NCBI GenBank assembly: GCA_025201705.1
Contig: MU617056.1
Span: 1-25,132 of the forward strand
Direction: 5' to 3'
Length of the DNA stretch: 25,132 bases
Origin: Dissophora ornata
Taxonomy: Eukaryota; Mortierellomycota; Mortierellomycetes; Mortierellales; Mortierellaceae
Shown here: piece by piece, positions 15,514 through 25,132 of the stretch
Position numbering within the stretch: the first letter of the stretch is position 1
How the letters are laid out: every line of letters starts with the position of its first letter
Notes under the pieces: model-generated
What the model was told of the DNA's origin: nothing
What the model saw: only the letters and a program-made list of their open reading frames with translations
Database searches by the model: none
Made by a program: the position numbers and the translations under genes

Positions 15514-18500
15514 TTAAATAGGTGGCAGTTCAGGTACTGCACCATAGACCTGCTTGAACGCGTCGCCATACTTGGCCAGCCACGCAACTCGCGCTTGCCG
15601 ACGTCTTTCAATCCTCTCTTCCTCCGTTTCCCTCTCATCGTCGTCCTCATCCGTTTCATCTTCTTCCTCGTACTCCATGTCTTCGTCGTCCTCTTCAACT
15701 TCGTCCTCTTCTTCAACATCCGCGTCCTCACGAATTTCAGCTACACTTTGTTGCTGTTCCTGAACTCGCTCCTGCTCTGGACAGTTACCGCGCAATGGAA
15801 CCTGGACTTTGATTTGGAAATCCAGGTGCCTCTTCTCCAGTGGAGATAGTCGACTCGGGTGGCCATCAAACGGATGGTGCATTCGCGCACGAGGGCTAGC
15901 AGAGGTGGGGCTTTTGATCCTCATAGGACCGTTACTAGGATCCTGAGCGTTGTCGTGACTATTTTGTGTCGAGACGGGCGACCTGTCTTCTGCGGAAACT
16001 GACTGACTGCCGGACGAGCCAGTGGAGGGGGGTGAAGCACTAGCGGTGGCGGCGGCACGGTTAAATGCAGCGCTGACGCCAGTTGCTGTCAAGGAGCCTT
16101 TAAACGCCAATTCCGATACTGAGCTCGAGTACGATGACACATAACTTGATAGATGCTGCTGCTGTTGACTCATCTTGGAACCATATTCCGTCTCCGGGAA
16201 GAACACTTGCGATGCTGTAGGTGAAGGCAGAGGAGTAAACCCCTTCGCAAAAGTAACCTTCTTTCTACCACCACTACTCTGTGGAGCTTTGAGAGCACTT
16301 ATTACATTCGAAGTAAGATGATCGCCACTGCTCAGAGACGACGTTGTCACTACGATTGGTGGTGCGGATCCACGTCGCTTTTTGAGACAAGATTTGAGAG
16401 GCCGCTGAGACAATGGAGATGGCTGAGACGGCCTTCTGGCATGCAGTTGGTGCTGCACACCACTGCCGTTGCTACTACCGTAAGTGTTGTTGGTATGTCC
16501 AAGACTGTTGCTATTAGAGTTGCCTTCATTATTGACGGCGGCCTGCCCGACCGAAGAAAGAAGCGTCAACGCGGAGAGTGTGGTTGCTGCTAGAGTGAAA
16601 GCCGTTGACTGCTGCTGTGGTGAGACCGACTGCAAGTTTGTAATCGACCCATTTGGAGAAGCTGAAGATCCACCTCCACCTGCTATTGCCGATCCAGCTC
16701 CTGCGCGGGATCTCAGAAGAGGAGACGATAAGGATTTGGCGATTTTGGCTACGAGCCTGTTATTGTTTGGGCTCGATTTACTGTCGCCGCTACCGTGTGA
16801 GCTGTCGTCGTCAGAGCGCGAGTCACTATTGATAGCACTACTGGAGTTGCCTGAACCTGCAGAATGAGTCGACAGGGATGTATTCTGACGCGCGTGTAGT
16901 AGTTTTTGCTGTTGTTGTGGCGTGTCAATGTCCTTGAACCGTCTGGAACTTGAGAGTCCCTCCGTGATGGGCGACGGGCTACCTACAATAGGCCTAGTGG
17001 TAATGTTTCCACTTCCCACGGTAACCTTATTGCTCTTGAAAGCGTTACTGCGGCTGCCGCTGCCACTCCCTGAGGACTTCGATGGGCTCGGGATGACGAT
17101 CGGCGAAGGGACATGCGCGGGCGGCGTTGACGGCAGGGCTGCTGAGGTGAGGTCGAATAGGAGCGGCAATGCAGGCGATGCAACCTTAGTCGTATTAGAA
17201 CTTGGCGAGGTGGTATTAGAACCAAGGCTAGGCGTCGACTTCGTCGAATTAGAGACCAAGCTGCCAGGTTGTGAGAAATCCTTGTCTTGTGAGGACCGCC
17301 GACTCGAACTCAGGCTACTGCTGCTATTGATGTTGGTGCATCGGCTCGCATGGACGTTGTTAATGACGATTTTAGGGACCGCACTGGTTGATTCTGTAGA
17401 TGATTTCTTCTTGAGATCTGCAAAACCGTTGCCACAATTCGTTGCAGCCAGCTCCTTTCCCATTAGTGCGGCGGTGATACGAGCAACGTTTGATTTGCAA
17501 GCCTCAGACTCTGCCTTGGAAAGACGGGAGCTCGAGACAATGGCTTGCTCCTCATCTCCTTGAACAGGGCTGTGCGTCATTTGTGCAGTGGTTGGCGTCC
17601 TCTTGCCGGTGTTCATTGATAGGGCACGCTTGACGTGTTCGTGGGAAGGGGCTTCAGATGCAGACGGTTTCCTCTCGAAAACTTTCAAACTGGAGCTGTG
17701 GGCTCCGATCTTGGGTGTAAAAGCTTTTTCTTGTGTACTGTCCTTGACGGGAGCCGCCTTGACTGATGCTGCTAGACCCTCAATTTTGCTTGGTATTGGA
17801 TTCGATAACATGTTGATCTGGTCCACGGGTGCGACTTTTCTTTCAGTGCTGGCAGCCTCAGCAGCAGTGATCGCATCCTCGCAGTTCTTGATTATGAAGT
17901 CCTGGAACTTGTCGCTCTCCTTTTCTTGATCGACTTCTGCACCACCATCAGCAGCATCCGCAACATCCTCGGTCTCTGCATAGGGACCAAAATCGGCATC
18001 TTTGTCTGCGGTATTTGGTGATATGAATGCATTCGAATCCTCTACTGGGACATCATCCAGATCGGACTGAATAACCTCACTCCGCTTGACAAGGATCGGA
18101 ACGGGTGGCAACGCAATCTGAACCGAGTTTGAGACGCAAGAGATCGCTCCAGAGATCGTCGAGATGCGGTTGTGGTTGTATTGCGATATGATCTCGATCG
18201 GCAGCTCCAAAAACGCACCCATACGACCCTTAAAAAAGAACTTGATGACAAACATGTATTCGACTTTAAGGAGCTCGCGGTCCATGATCGTCAATGCCGT
18301 TTCCTAGAAGGCATAGACAAATATGACCTGATATCAGTCATCTGAATATCCAATAAATTAAAAGGAGACAAATGAAAAAACAGTGGTGCTTACCGGAATG
18401 CGCATGCCCAGTTTGTACATGGACAACGATTTCGCTGTCCTAAAGTCCTCGTAGTCTTCGTAATAGCCCTTCAAGTGGTTGTCGTTCGCATGACTCTCCT

Positions 18501-21500
18501 CTGACTGAGCTGGAACGTAGTCTTTTGCGATCTTGACCACATGCGTGTCCACAAGTCGCCGCCTCGAGTCCGACTTTGATTTCGATGTCTGTTGTCCCTT
18601 ATGTTGCTCTTCTTCTTCCTTGTCGTCAACCACAAGCACCCTAGCTCTCGAAGTCATCGGCGAAATGACGGAGCAAGCATCTTCGACATCCATCAATGAA
18701 AATACTTGGATCGTCTCTACCAAAGAGACCTTAATATCCACGACCTTCATCAAATCGGATTTGACTACAAACATATCCAGGGTCACATTGTCCCCAGCTG
18801 CAGCAACGGATTTGTCAATATGTGCCCCGAACCCAACCTCGTCTAGTCCATCCATACTCTCAGTATTACGCGGTGCATGTCGATTCCTACTAGATTGGGG
18901 TTGAGATTGTTGCTGCTGTTGTTGTTGTTGTTTTTGTTGTTGGCGATACTGATCCTCTGCCGAGATCATCACATTATTTTCCTGGGATCGCTCCATTCTG
19001 TGATGTTGATGTCCAACTGCGCTGCTCTCCTCATGAAAGAAGTTCTTCTGAGGAGACAGTGCACTCGTAGCAGAATAGGATCTTGTCATTCCCGGGACCG
19101 GATCTGCCATTGCTGACGAAGATGTACTGCCAGCCGCGGTCGCTACAGTCGTCGTGAAGGACGCCTGCCTCTGGTGACTTTGATGACTCTGGCTGTGTCG
19201 ATACCGCCCATAACCATGGCTATTGCTATATGTATAATGATGTCGCTGGCTGGATGTTGCCGGTCCTAAACCCCAGAGACTGTAGGGTTTTACAGCAGCG
19301 GTACCCAGAACCGAGTTGGCCTTTGGAATGACGAAACGGACACTTGAGGGTTGTCGACCTCCAGAGGATGAGGATGTAGTAGAACATATGGAGGACCGAA
19401 CTGGTAGTCCGTCACTGGTTGCCAAGAATTCAGGCGCAGGAGGTACCGGTGCTAGGTAGGGACTGACATCATGTGGGGAGGCAATCTTGGTCGCAGCACA
19501 AATCTGCACGAGCTCGAAAAGCGAAAGTGAAAGAGGATGCTGCAGCACAAAAGCTTCTTTTCCAAGGCGAATATGGACGTTCCTTCAAGACGGAAGTGTC
19601 AGATGCCATGAGAGTGGAAAGCTGTTAGGACGCAAAACTCCAGATATTTTGTGTTATGAAAGAGTAGGAAATGGTTGAACTTACGCTGTTAGCTGGTAGC
19701 TGATAGATGCGTGAGCGTTCTTGAAAGTACCTCCAACTTTTTCAGGCACTCGCATTTGGAAGGCAATGCCCTGCTGGGTACCTGGGGCTATACATCCTGG
19801 CTGAAAAGATTCTGGGACCACGGACGTCGTTGGAGACGGGAGGTTTAAGGTGTTACCCGATGTTGTGGTGTTACTACGAGCCGAGAGGGTATTTGCAGAC
19901 TGAACAATAGGTGTAGCAGCGGTGACAGGAGAGGCTGTTGCAGAAGCGCAAGAAGAAGGATCGTGAATCCATTTGAGTTCCTCAATGGACAGAACTTGTG
20001 TCTTGTGTAAGAAGCAGTGGTGGTCAGTCCTCGTCCTCGAGAGTATCCCTGCACCTGTTGTTACCTCTAAAATAAAAAATTAAAATCAGTTTTTGAGCTT
20101 CGCCTTATTTTTCTTATCTCTCCATTGCGTTACCTTCTTACCTTCGACACCTGTCAAGTCAATTTCGATGTGTGTAATCCGCACCGTCCTATCATGCTTC
20201 TTTTTCTGCCTCCGGGTGTCCGACTGACCATTGTCTTCGCCATGCTTACCCTTTCCCATATTTTTCTTTATCTTGCCAACCACAATCTCGGACAGCTCTT
20301 TCGCGCTGATAACCAAAACGCCTCTCAGGGTTTCCCCTCCAGCCTTGATCGGCTCTGGAACCTTCCAATCCAACTTCACCGCGTGATGTTTGATTAACAT
20401 CTTGCAAACTCGCGGGTGCTCAAGTTGCTGTCGTTGTTCAATGTCATGATAATCATGATGATGATGAATATCTAGAAACAGTCCGTCCCGATGAGCCTCG
20501 GCTAATTTAGTATCTGACTTCTTCCCTCGATTGTCTTCTTCTGTCAGCTCGGTTGCCAAATGTCCTCCATTAATAGATGATGGCGAAGTAGATTCGACCG
20601 ACGGTGACTTCGGCTGATCCACTCGCGAGGAAGTCGTAGTAATGGAAAGAGACAAAGATGGGGACGATGGCAACGAAGACGATGCTACATATTCTTGTTC
20701 GAATAGCGGGTCCTGCAACTTCTGCGGTGCTTGTTGAGAAATAGAGGTCGACACCGTCAGAGACGGCAGTGGGCGGATGTTGCAGCACTTCAACTTTGGA
20801 TCGACTAGCAGCCCCCATGACCCATTGCTCATGCTTCCATGGTTTTTGTGATAAGTATTGTCATCGGTTGGATGCTCACTGTTGTCCTGCAATGTGTTGA
20901 GACCGTTGTGTTGGTCTTGAAGCTGCTGACTGTGCTCTAGATGTTCATGTGTGTGCTGTGAGGGTGCAGCCTCGACCTTGGAATAAGAGAAGCGTCTACT
21001 CTTATTTTGTTTCTTCTCAGAATGGCCGTTTCCGGTGCCGTGATGATGTTGATGATGTTGATGATGGTGATGTAAGCTGTGATGGTAGTGTGCATGAGAA
21101 TAATTAATGTGCTGCCGCGGCGGAAAGGAATGCTGTTGTAATGGTAGTATTTGATTTGTTTGATTTTGTGTTTGTGTTTGTTGATGCTGCGGTTGTTGTT
21201 GCAGATGCTGTGGTGGAACGTGTGCGACATTCTTTTCAGTTACACAGACCTGACCTGTGGCTGTTATTGATGATGGTGAGGCAAGGACAGAATTGTCACA
21301 GGGCGAAGAATAACGAGGGGATAACAACAAAGTGGGCGATCGATTGATCTCTGGTGACACTGTTGTCGATGCGACCGCATTCGTCTGTGGAGATGCACGG
21401 TCATCATCGTCTGTACTCTCCTTGTGCGACCTCGTCGATGCGATCACTGATTTCAGTGCATCTGGTGACACCTTTACAGACGCTTGAATCTCTTGTCCAT

Positions 21501-21591
21501 CGTGATCGTCTAGCTGTACTAGTGCACCGTCCTTGGATTCGAAAAGCGCCTCTTTGAGCTCCACAGTGCTTGTTGTGGCCGCTGCTGCTGC

Positions 21592-21622
<31 letters not shown>

Positions 21623-21693
21623 GAAAGAAGGGTATCATAGCGATGTCGAAAGTCAGCGTGAGACGTTAACATAGTCAGGGATGGCTCATTCAT
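15514..21693 (-). CDS. Large LDB19/ART1-type alpha-arrestin
   Basis: Arrestin-related trafficking adaptor; yeast Ldb19/Art1 links Rsp5 ubiquitin ligase to plasma-membrane transporters for endocytosis. Four exons: 21693-20142, 20066-19685, 19582-18394 and 18303-15514; introns of 75, 102 and 90 nt; 1970 aa. ATG 21693 is the first after an in-frame TAG. Residues 1-428 are low complexity: poly-Thr/Ala from the ACA/GCA repeat at 21581-21623 and His/Gln tracts. The arrestin core starts at VCKMLIKHHAVKLDWKVPEP (429 on). It crosses exon 2 (LHKTQVLSIEELKWIHDPSS; GIAFQMRVPEKVGGTFKNAH) and exon 3 (NVHIRLGKEAFVLQHPLSLS; LDMFVVKSDLMKVVDIKVS), and reaches LLKVEYMFVIKFFF in exon 4. The remaining ~850 residues are Ser-rich and disordered, with an acidic run and RERETEEERIERRRQARVAW near the end. 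I see no PPxY motif, so binding to a Nedd4/Rsp5 ligase is not shown. Confidence 0.88.
21581..21623 (-). repeat. GCA/ACA trinucleotide repeat coding poly-Ala/poly-Thr
   Basis: Pure (TTG)n next to (CTG)n on the plus strand encodes a Thr run followed by Ala near the arrestin N-terminus. Length is likely to vary between strains and does not change frame. Confidence 0.85.
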
Positions 21694-22690
21694 CGTGATG
21701 GAAGCGGCAGAGTGGATGGTGGAGAGATGCGGTGTCGGCAGGGGCAATAGCTATTGAGAAGAGAGTCGCTAACAAGTGGATATTCCTGCGACAGCAGAGA
21801 AACGAAAGATTAATGGAAGTAAGCGATAAAAAAGAGTGGTGGTAACATTTTGAAGCAATCGTTGCCTTTGCAGCAACTCTGTGAAGTAAGGATGAATAAA
21901 GGAAGCATCGCCTAAAGGCCATCGCCTTGCTGTCGCACTTTCCAAAGCACAACTTACGTATTGCTGTTTTCCGTTTCTCTCTCTCTCTCTCTCTCTCTCT
22001 TCGTTTTCCCTTTTGAACCTTGAATACGCTGTTTGAAAATACAATACAAGAGCCTAAGCGAATGACCTGAAGAAATCGGAAGAGAGGGGCGGCGACAGTG
22101 AGAGGGATGTATGGTTGATGTGAAGTAAAAAAAAAATAGGCGCCGGCTTGTTGGGTGCCTGATGTTGTTGGATAGAGTGCATTACTGAAAATTGTTTAAG
22201 AGCGAGCTTGTGGTTGCTCTAAACCACCTGCTTCGATTCAAAACACCTTACGGTATAGCAGAAACTAAGTGTTGTTTGGTCCACGGTAGAGAGATGATGA
22301 TGATGGCAAGTACTGCAGTCCTTGGTTCAAAAGAAAGGACTACGCTAGAGCGGAATCAGGAGTATGCGAACAACACAAACAAAATTACAACGATGGCGAA
22401 AGCGAGGGTAAGAATAAAATGAAAACGGAAAGACCGCGAAAGGAGTAATCCTTGTCTGTTATTGTTTTTCTGCTCGCAACAACCCATGCAATATTCCAGT
22501 TCCGGCTCCTGGCCGGCTACCCGCCCATTCGTTGCATCACGCACTGACAAACAGGACAGAAAACATAGACACACCATCGCTGTCTTTTGGGCAGCATTGG
22601 AACTTGGTATGAAGTCACGTGTAGACGTGTAGAGGAAGATATTTGACGCAATTAGCAGACGATAACTTAATTGCACAGAGCCACGAAGTC
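21694..22690 (-). promoter_or_regulatory. Upstream region of the arrestin gene
   Basis: About 1 kb with no gene I can support. It includes a 12-unit CT/GA dinucleotide repeat at 21977-22000, which could act as a GA-element in the promoter or leader, and a poly-A/T run at about 22126-22137. An open minus frame (22676-22356) ends in a hydrophobic segment, LTLAFAIVVILFVLF, after CMGCCEQ, but has no start or splice signal I trust. It could be a 5' leader or an unrecognised small membrane protein. Confidence 0.35.
21977..22000. repeat. (CT)12 dinucleotide repeat
   Basis: Twelve uninterrupted CT units on the plus strand (GA on the strand of the arrestin gene), about 280 nt upstream of its ATG. Confidence 0.9.
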
Positions 22691-22692
22691 TA

Positions 22693-22698
22693 TTTATT
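22693..22698 (-). terminator. Poly(A) signal for the small Gly/Asn-rich gene
   Basis: TTTATT on the plus strand reads AATAAA on the minus strand, about 255 nt after the stop at 22954. With the TATA box at 23440-23447 it frames a plausible compact transcription unit. Confidence 0.4.
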
Positions 22699-22953
22699 CA
22701 TGATCTATCAAACGTCTTTTTTGGTGGCGTTGAAAAAAGGTAAAAATAAGGAAGTCTAAACAAACTGTATGGAAATCTAAACAAACTGTAAATGCACAAA
22801 GAGGAGAGAGTGGACTCGATATACGAATTGAGTATAGGAAAGAAAAAAGAATGGGAAAAAAAAGAACGGAAAAAGGCGAACAGAAGGAGCGTCATGGTTA
22901 TTCGCCCTTCTTGGCTAGCTTCTACTGGGGGTTCATAGTCGCTAGCTTTGCTG

Positions 22954-23172
22954 CTATTGACTGGTGGGGGGAACGCCATTTCCTACACCAGTATTTGTTG
23001 GACCTGCATTCGGATTTCCATTCCCGGTAGGTGCACCGCCTGCTCCTGTACCATTATTGCCATTATGCTGATCTGACTCTTGATCAACATCAGCGACTCC
23101 ATCGGAGAGTAAAGCATTCTCGTCTGTGTTCGGGCTAGAGTCTACTCCGAGGGTTTTTCTCTGTGGCATCAT
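22954..23172 (-). CDS. Small acidic Gly/Asn-rich hypothetical protein
   Basis: 72 aa starting at tandem ATGs (23172 and 23169). The N-terminal third is acidic (MPQRKTLGVDSSPNTDEN; SDGVADVDQESDQHN). The rest is Gly/Asn/Pro/Thr-rich and likely disordered. No family is recognised. Support for a real gene: a TATATAAA box on the same strand at 23440-23447, a long C/T-rich leader typical of this window, and a poly(A) signal at about 22693. The stop follows a run of six C bases. Shifting frame there would extend the protein by a coding-like stretch (PPPVNSSKASDYEPPVEASQ), so the true C-terminus is uncertain (see findings). Confidence 0.5.
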   Translation of the reverse strand: MMPQRKTLGVDSSPNTDENALLSDGVADVDQESDQHNGNNGTGAGGAPTGNGNPNAGPTNTGVGNGVPPTSQ

Positions 23173-23439
23173 AGCTTATTGGATCTTGGTGGGTCTTGAG
23201 GCTGGGCTTGAGTGAACGGTAGCGATAACTGGATGAGAAGGGTCGAAGGAAGAATGCGGAGTAGTTCGGCACGGGAAAATGGAGAGGGCTGTGTTTTGGT
23301 TATGGATGAAGGGGCAAGAGAAAGTGGACTAGCACCAAGAGGGGACGAGATATAAGAAAGCGAGCGAAGAATCGGAAGGAACTGAATGATGTGGAGATGT
23401 GGAGGGAGATGTGGAGGTTTTGAGTGCTAGATCAGGGTC

Positions 23440-23447
23440 TTTATATA
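23440..23447 (-). promoter_or_regulatory. TATA box of the small Gly/Asn-rich gene
   Basis: TATATAAA on the minus strand, about 270 nt upstream of ATG 23172. The interval between is rich in C and T on the minus strand, as expected of a 5' leader. Confidence 0.5.
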
Positions 23448-24526
23448 CGATAGGCAACGCTCAGTAGCCAGGCGAAGTGCCAAGAGACAGAAGTGCTTCG
23501 TTTTGCTATTCCTGCAGTGTAAGAATGGCGGTCGACAAAACGAAGCATCCATAGCACGAGACTCGATGGAGAAGATGTAAAATGGTTAACATAAACTTAT
23601 TCTTGGACGACATCCTTATTGAGGTGAGGACAGCATACATTAAAATGGAGAAAATGAATAGCTGGGACTTTTCTGGGGATCACTGTCCTTGTGTCCGACA
23701 TAAAGATCTCTAAGTCATCAATTCCCACATTCAAGGCGATGGCGGGAAAAAAAAATAACAAATTTAGATTATTGTCAGTAACACAAAATTGTATGTACGA
23801 CAGTCTCATTATCTGTACTCATCAATAATCCAAATACAATCAACTCTGCATTACGGACATTCCAGGAAGTGTCACCCAGCTGCGATTGATATGATCGAGG
23901 CTAGGCAATGTGGTTGAATGGGAGGGAGAAGTAGAATGGAAGGGAGAATTAGTTCGTAGAAGCGACATGTATGTCAGCCGAGTGCATGCTGTAGAAAGAC
24001 TTCAATGACTACCACAAGCTTAATGAAATAAATGAGCAGAAAAGAGCCGCGACATGAGAGCTGCTGCTTTCCCTGCATGGCATCTCATGGGCGTCGCGTT
24101 TCTCACAGACCCTGATGAGTATTTGCCAATGGTGTTGTGGCGAAGCAACGAGAGCCTGAAAAAGAAGCAAAGAACAGTCGAGAGCAAAAATGATTGTTGA
24201 ATAAAGAAACGAAAATTACCCAATTTACAGTCGATTTCGCATCAAGTCACGGTGGCCAAATGCACTTCGTCGGATTTCCCGCCAAAAAAAATCCCTCAGT
24301 CACCATTTCGTCGCTGGCAGGAATGTCCAACCTCACCACTCCTCGTTTCTTGAGGCATTTTGTCGCCCGTGTTCTCCCGTTTGTGCAAAAGCATGACCAA
24401 GGGTCGAAACCGTTCACATCCCACAGGTGTTTCCCGACGCCTACGAAGGCAGCATCATTACGCACATCAGTGCAAACAGATGAGCACAGCATTACACACG
24501 CGACAAGTCCCACAAGTGAACAATCA
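23448..24526. other. Intergenic DNA without a supported gene
   Basis: AT-rich, with short ORFs only. An open plus frame from 24194, with an internal ATG at 24323 (MSNLTTPRFLRHFVARVLPF), runs into the CA-rich minisatellite and stops at 24712. Its second half is an artefact of the repeat, and I do not call it a gene. A TTTCCCGCCAAA element lies at 24275-24286. Confidence 0.4.
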
Positions 24527-24680
24527 CAAACACACACACTCCCACAGCACACACAGGGTGTCCCACAACACACACACACACACACACAGAGTGTTCCACA
24601 ACACACACACACACAGAGTGTCCCACAACACACACACAGGGTGTCCCACAACACACGCACAGAGTGTCCCACAAGCAAAC
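24527..24680. repeat. CA-rich minisatellite
   Basis: Five copies of a core G(A/G)GTGT(C/T)CCACA start at 24556, 24589, 24616, 24639 and 24662. Each of the first four is followed by a (CA)n run of differing length, so the spacings are 33, 27, 23 and 23 bases. Decayed units with GCAAAC follow to about 24705. This compound repeat is expected to be length-polymorphic and explains the Cys-Val and His-Thr rich ORFs on both strands. Confidence 0.85.
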
Positions 24681-25132
24681 AAACACAATATTCCATAAGC
24701 AAACAACGCTGACGGTAGACTACTATACGCTAATCCCTCTTGGTTTTTATCGCCGATGTCAGGGCCCCTGACCTGGTCGTTCCAAGTCCCGCTAACACTC
24801 TCTTCCATGGAACACCTCTGTCGACACAACAGCGCTCTAAAAAAGAAGACGGCGAAGGAGAAAATTTCTTGCTTTCGATCCAGTGACACGCAGTTTGTTG
24901 TCGTTATCAATAAACGCATGATTTTCAACAACAATTGGAATTACTAAGTTGCGCCAAACATAATGCAACTTTGTGCATGATTCTCCTCATAATCTACTGG
25001 CAATATCCAGGACGGGCGATAAATAAAATTTTTGTTGATGGCGCAGTCGGATTCAGCCGCCATTTGTTTTCGTATCCTTTTATTTTGTGTTTACTATGAA
25101 AAGAATAACCTATTTGCGCTAATTGCTAAAAA
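24681..25132. other. Window end: no supported gene
   Basis: Contains a perfect 15-base palindrome with one central base at 24758-24772, and a 39-codon minus ORF at 25063-24944 (starting MAAESDCAINKNFIYRPSWI, good ATG context). The ORF has no known family or promoter signal. It may be chance or part of something beyond the edge. Confidence 0.3.

Noticed and set aside
16922..17563. 213-aa plus-strand ORF
   Set aside because: It lies opposite the Ser-rich exon of the arrestin gene; its Leu/Val-rich content is the mirror of that exon.
21694..21747. Longer arrestin N-terminus
   Set aside because: Its first codon is TTG with an in-frame TAG just upstream; ATG 21693 is the first true start.
24758..24772. 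15-base palindrome as an operator or attachment site
   Set aside because: A single short palindrome with no partner, gene or repeat context; expected by chance at this scale.
24247..24934. Cys-Val and His-Thr rich ORFs on both strands
   Set aside because: They are translations of the (CA)n/(TG)n minisatellite and have no independent coding signal.

Overview
This is nuclear DNA from a filamentous fungus. Most genes are split by short introns (65-102 nt in most cases, with a few of 244-484 nt) that have GT..AG ends. AATAAA poly(A) signals and TATA boxes sit in the expected places, and proteins carry peroxisomal targeting tails. The overall style (LRR F-box protein, long low-complexity Ser/Gln/His/Thr tracts, gene content) suggests an early-diverging fungus such as Mortierellomycotina/Mucoromycota. 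That placement is an inference, because no rRNA or other species marker is present. I saw no tRNA, rRNA, CRISPR array or intact transposon.

Layout. 1-69: possible tail of an unknown gene. 236-1310 (+): TspO/MBR membrane protein with a charged C-terminal tail, cut short by a tandem TGA-TAG. 1577-3985 (-): Cid1/Trf-type nucleotidyltransferase in three exons. 4148-5146 (-): broken relic of a Cys-rich protein gene. 5268-6797 (-): F-box/LRR protein. 7298-9918 (+): carnitine acetyltransferase with both a mitochondrial-type N-terminus and a terminal SKL. 10816-11766 (+): urate oxidase, intronless, ending ARL. 11932-13244 (-): COQ11/NDUFA9-like atypical SDR in five exons. 13934-15238 (+): MAF1, the RNA polymerase III repressor, in five exons. 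15514-21693 (-): very large LDB19/ART1-type alpha-arrestin in four exons. 22954-23172 (-): small acidic Gly/Asn-rich protein with its own TATA box and poly(A) signal. 23448-25132: no convincing gene; it holds a CA-rich minisatellite and scattered sequence motifs.

Functional links. The genes do not form an obvious cluster. Several serve general metabolism and nutrient response: acetyl-carnitine shuttling between peroxisome and mitochondrion, peroxisomal purine catabolism, coenzyme Q/complex I-related function, TORC1-linked control of Pol III, and nutrient-transporter endocytosis. The gene models were assembled by hand from conserved motifs across splice junctions. Each model keeps frame from start to stop, and junctions often restore family motifs. 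Examples are the FGS motif of the nucleotidyltransferase, the catalytic-His exon of carnitine acetyltransferase, and LWSFNY in MAF1.

I found no clearly new multi-gene system. The observations most worth checking are the TspO tandem stop with open sequence beyond it, the dual targeting of carnitine acetyltransferase, a candidate PP1 docking module in the arrestin tail, and the decayed Cys-rich gene at 4.1-5.1 kb.
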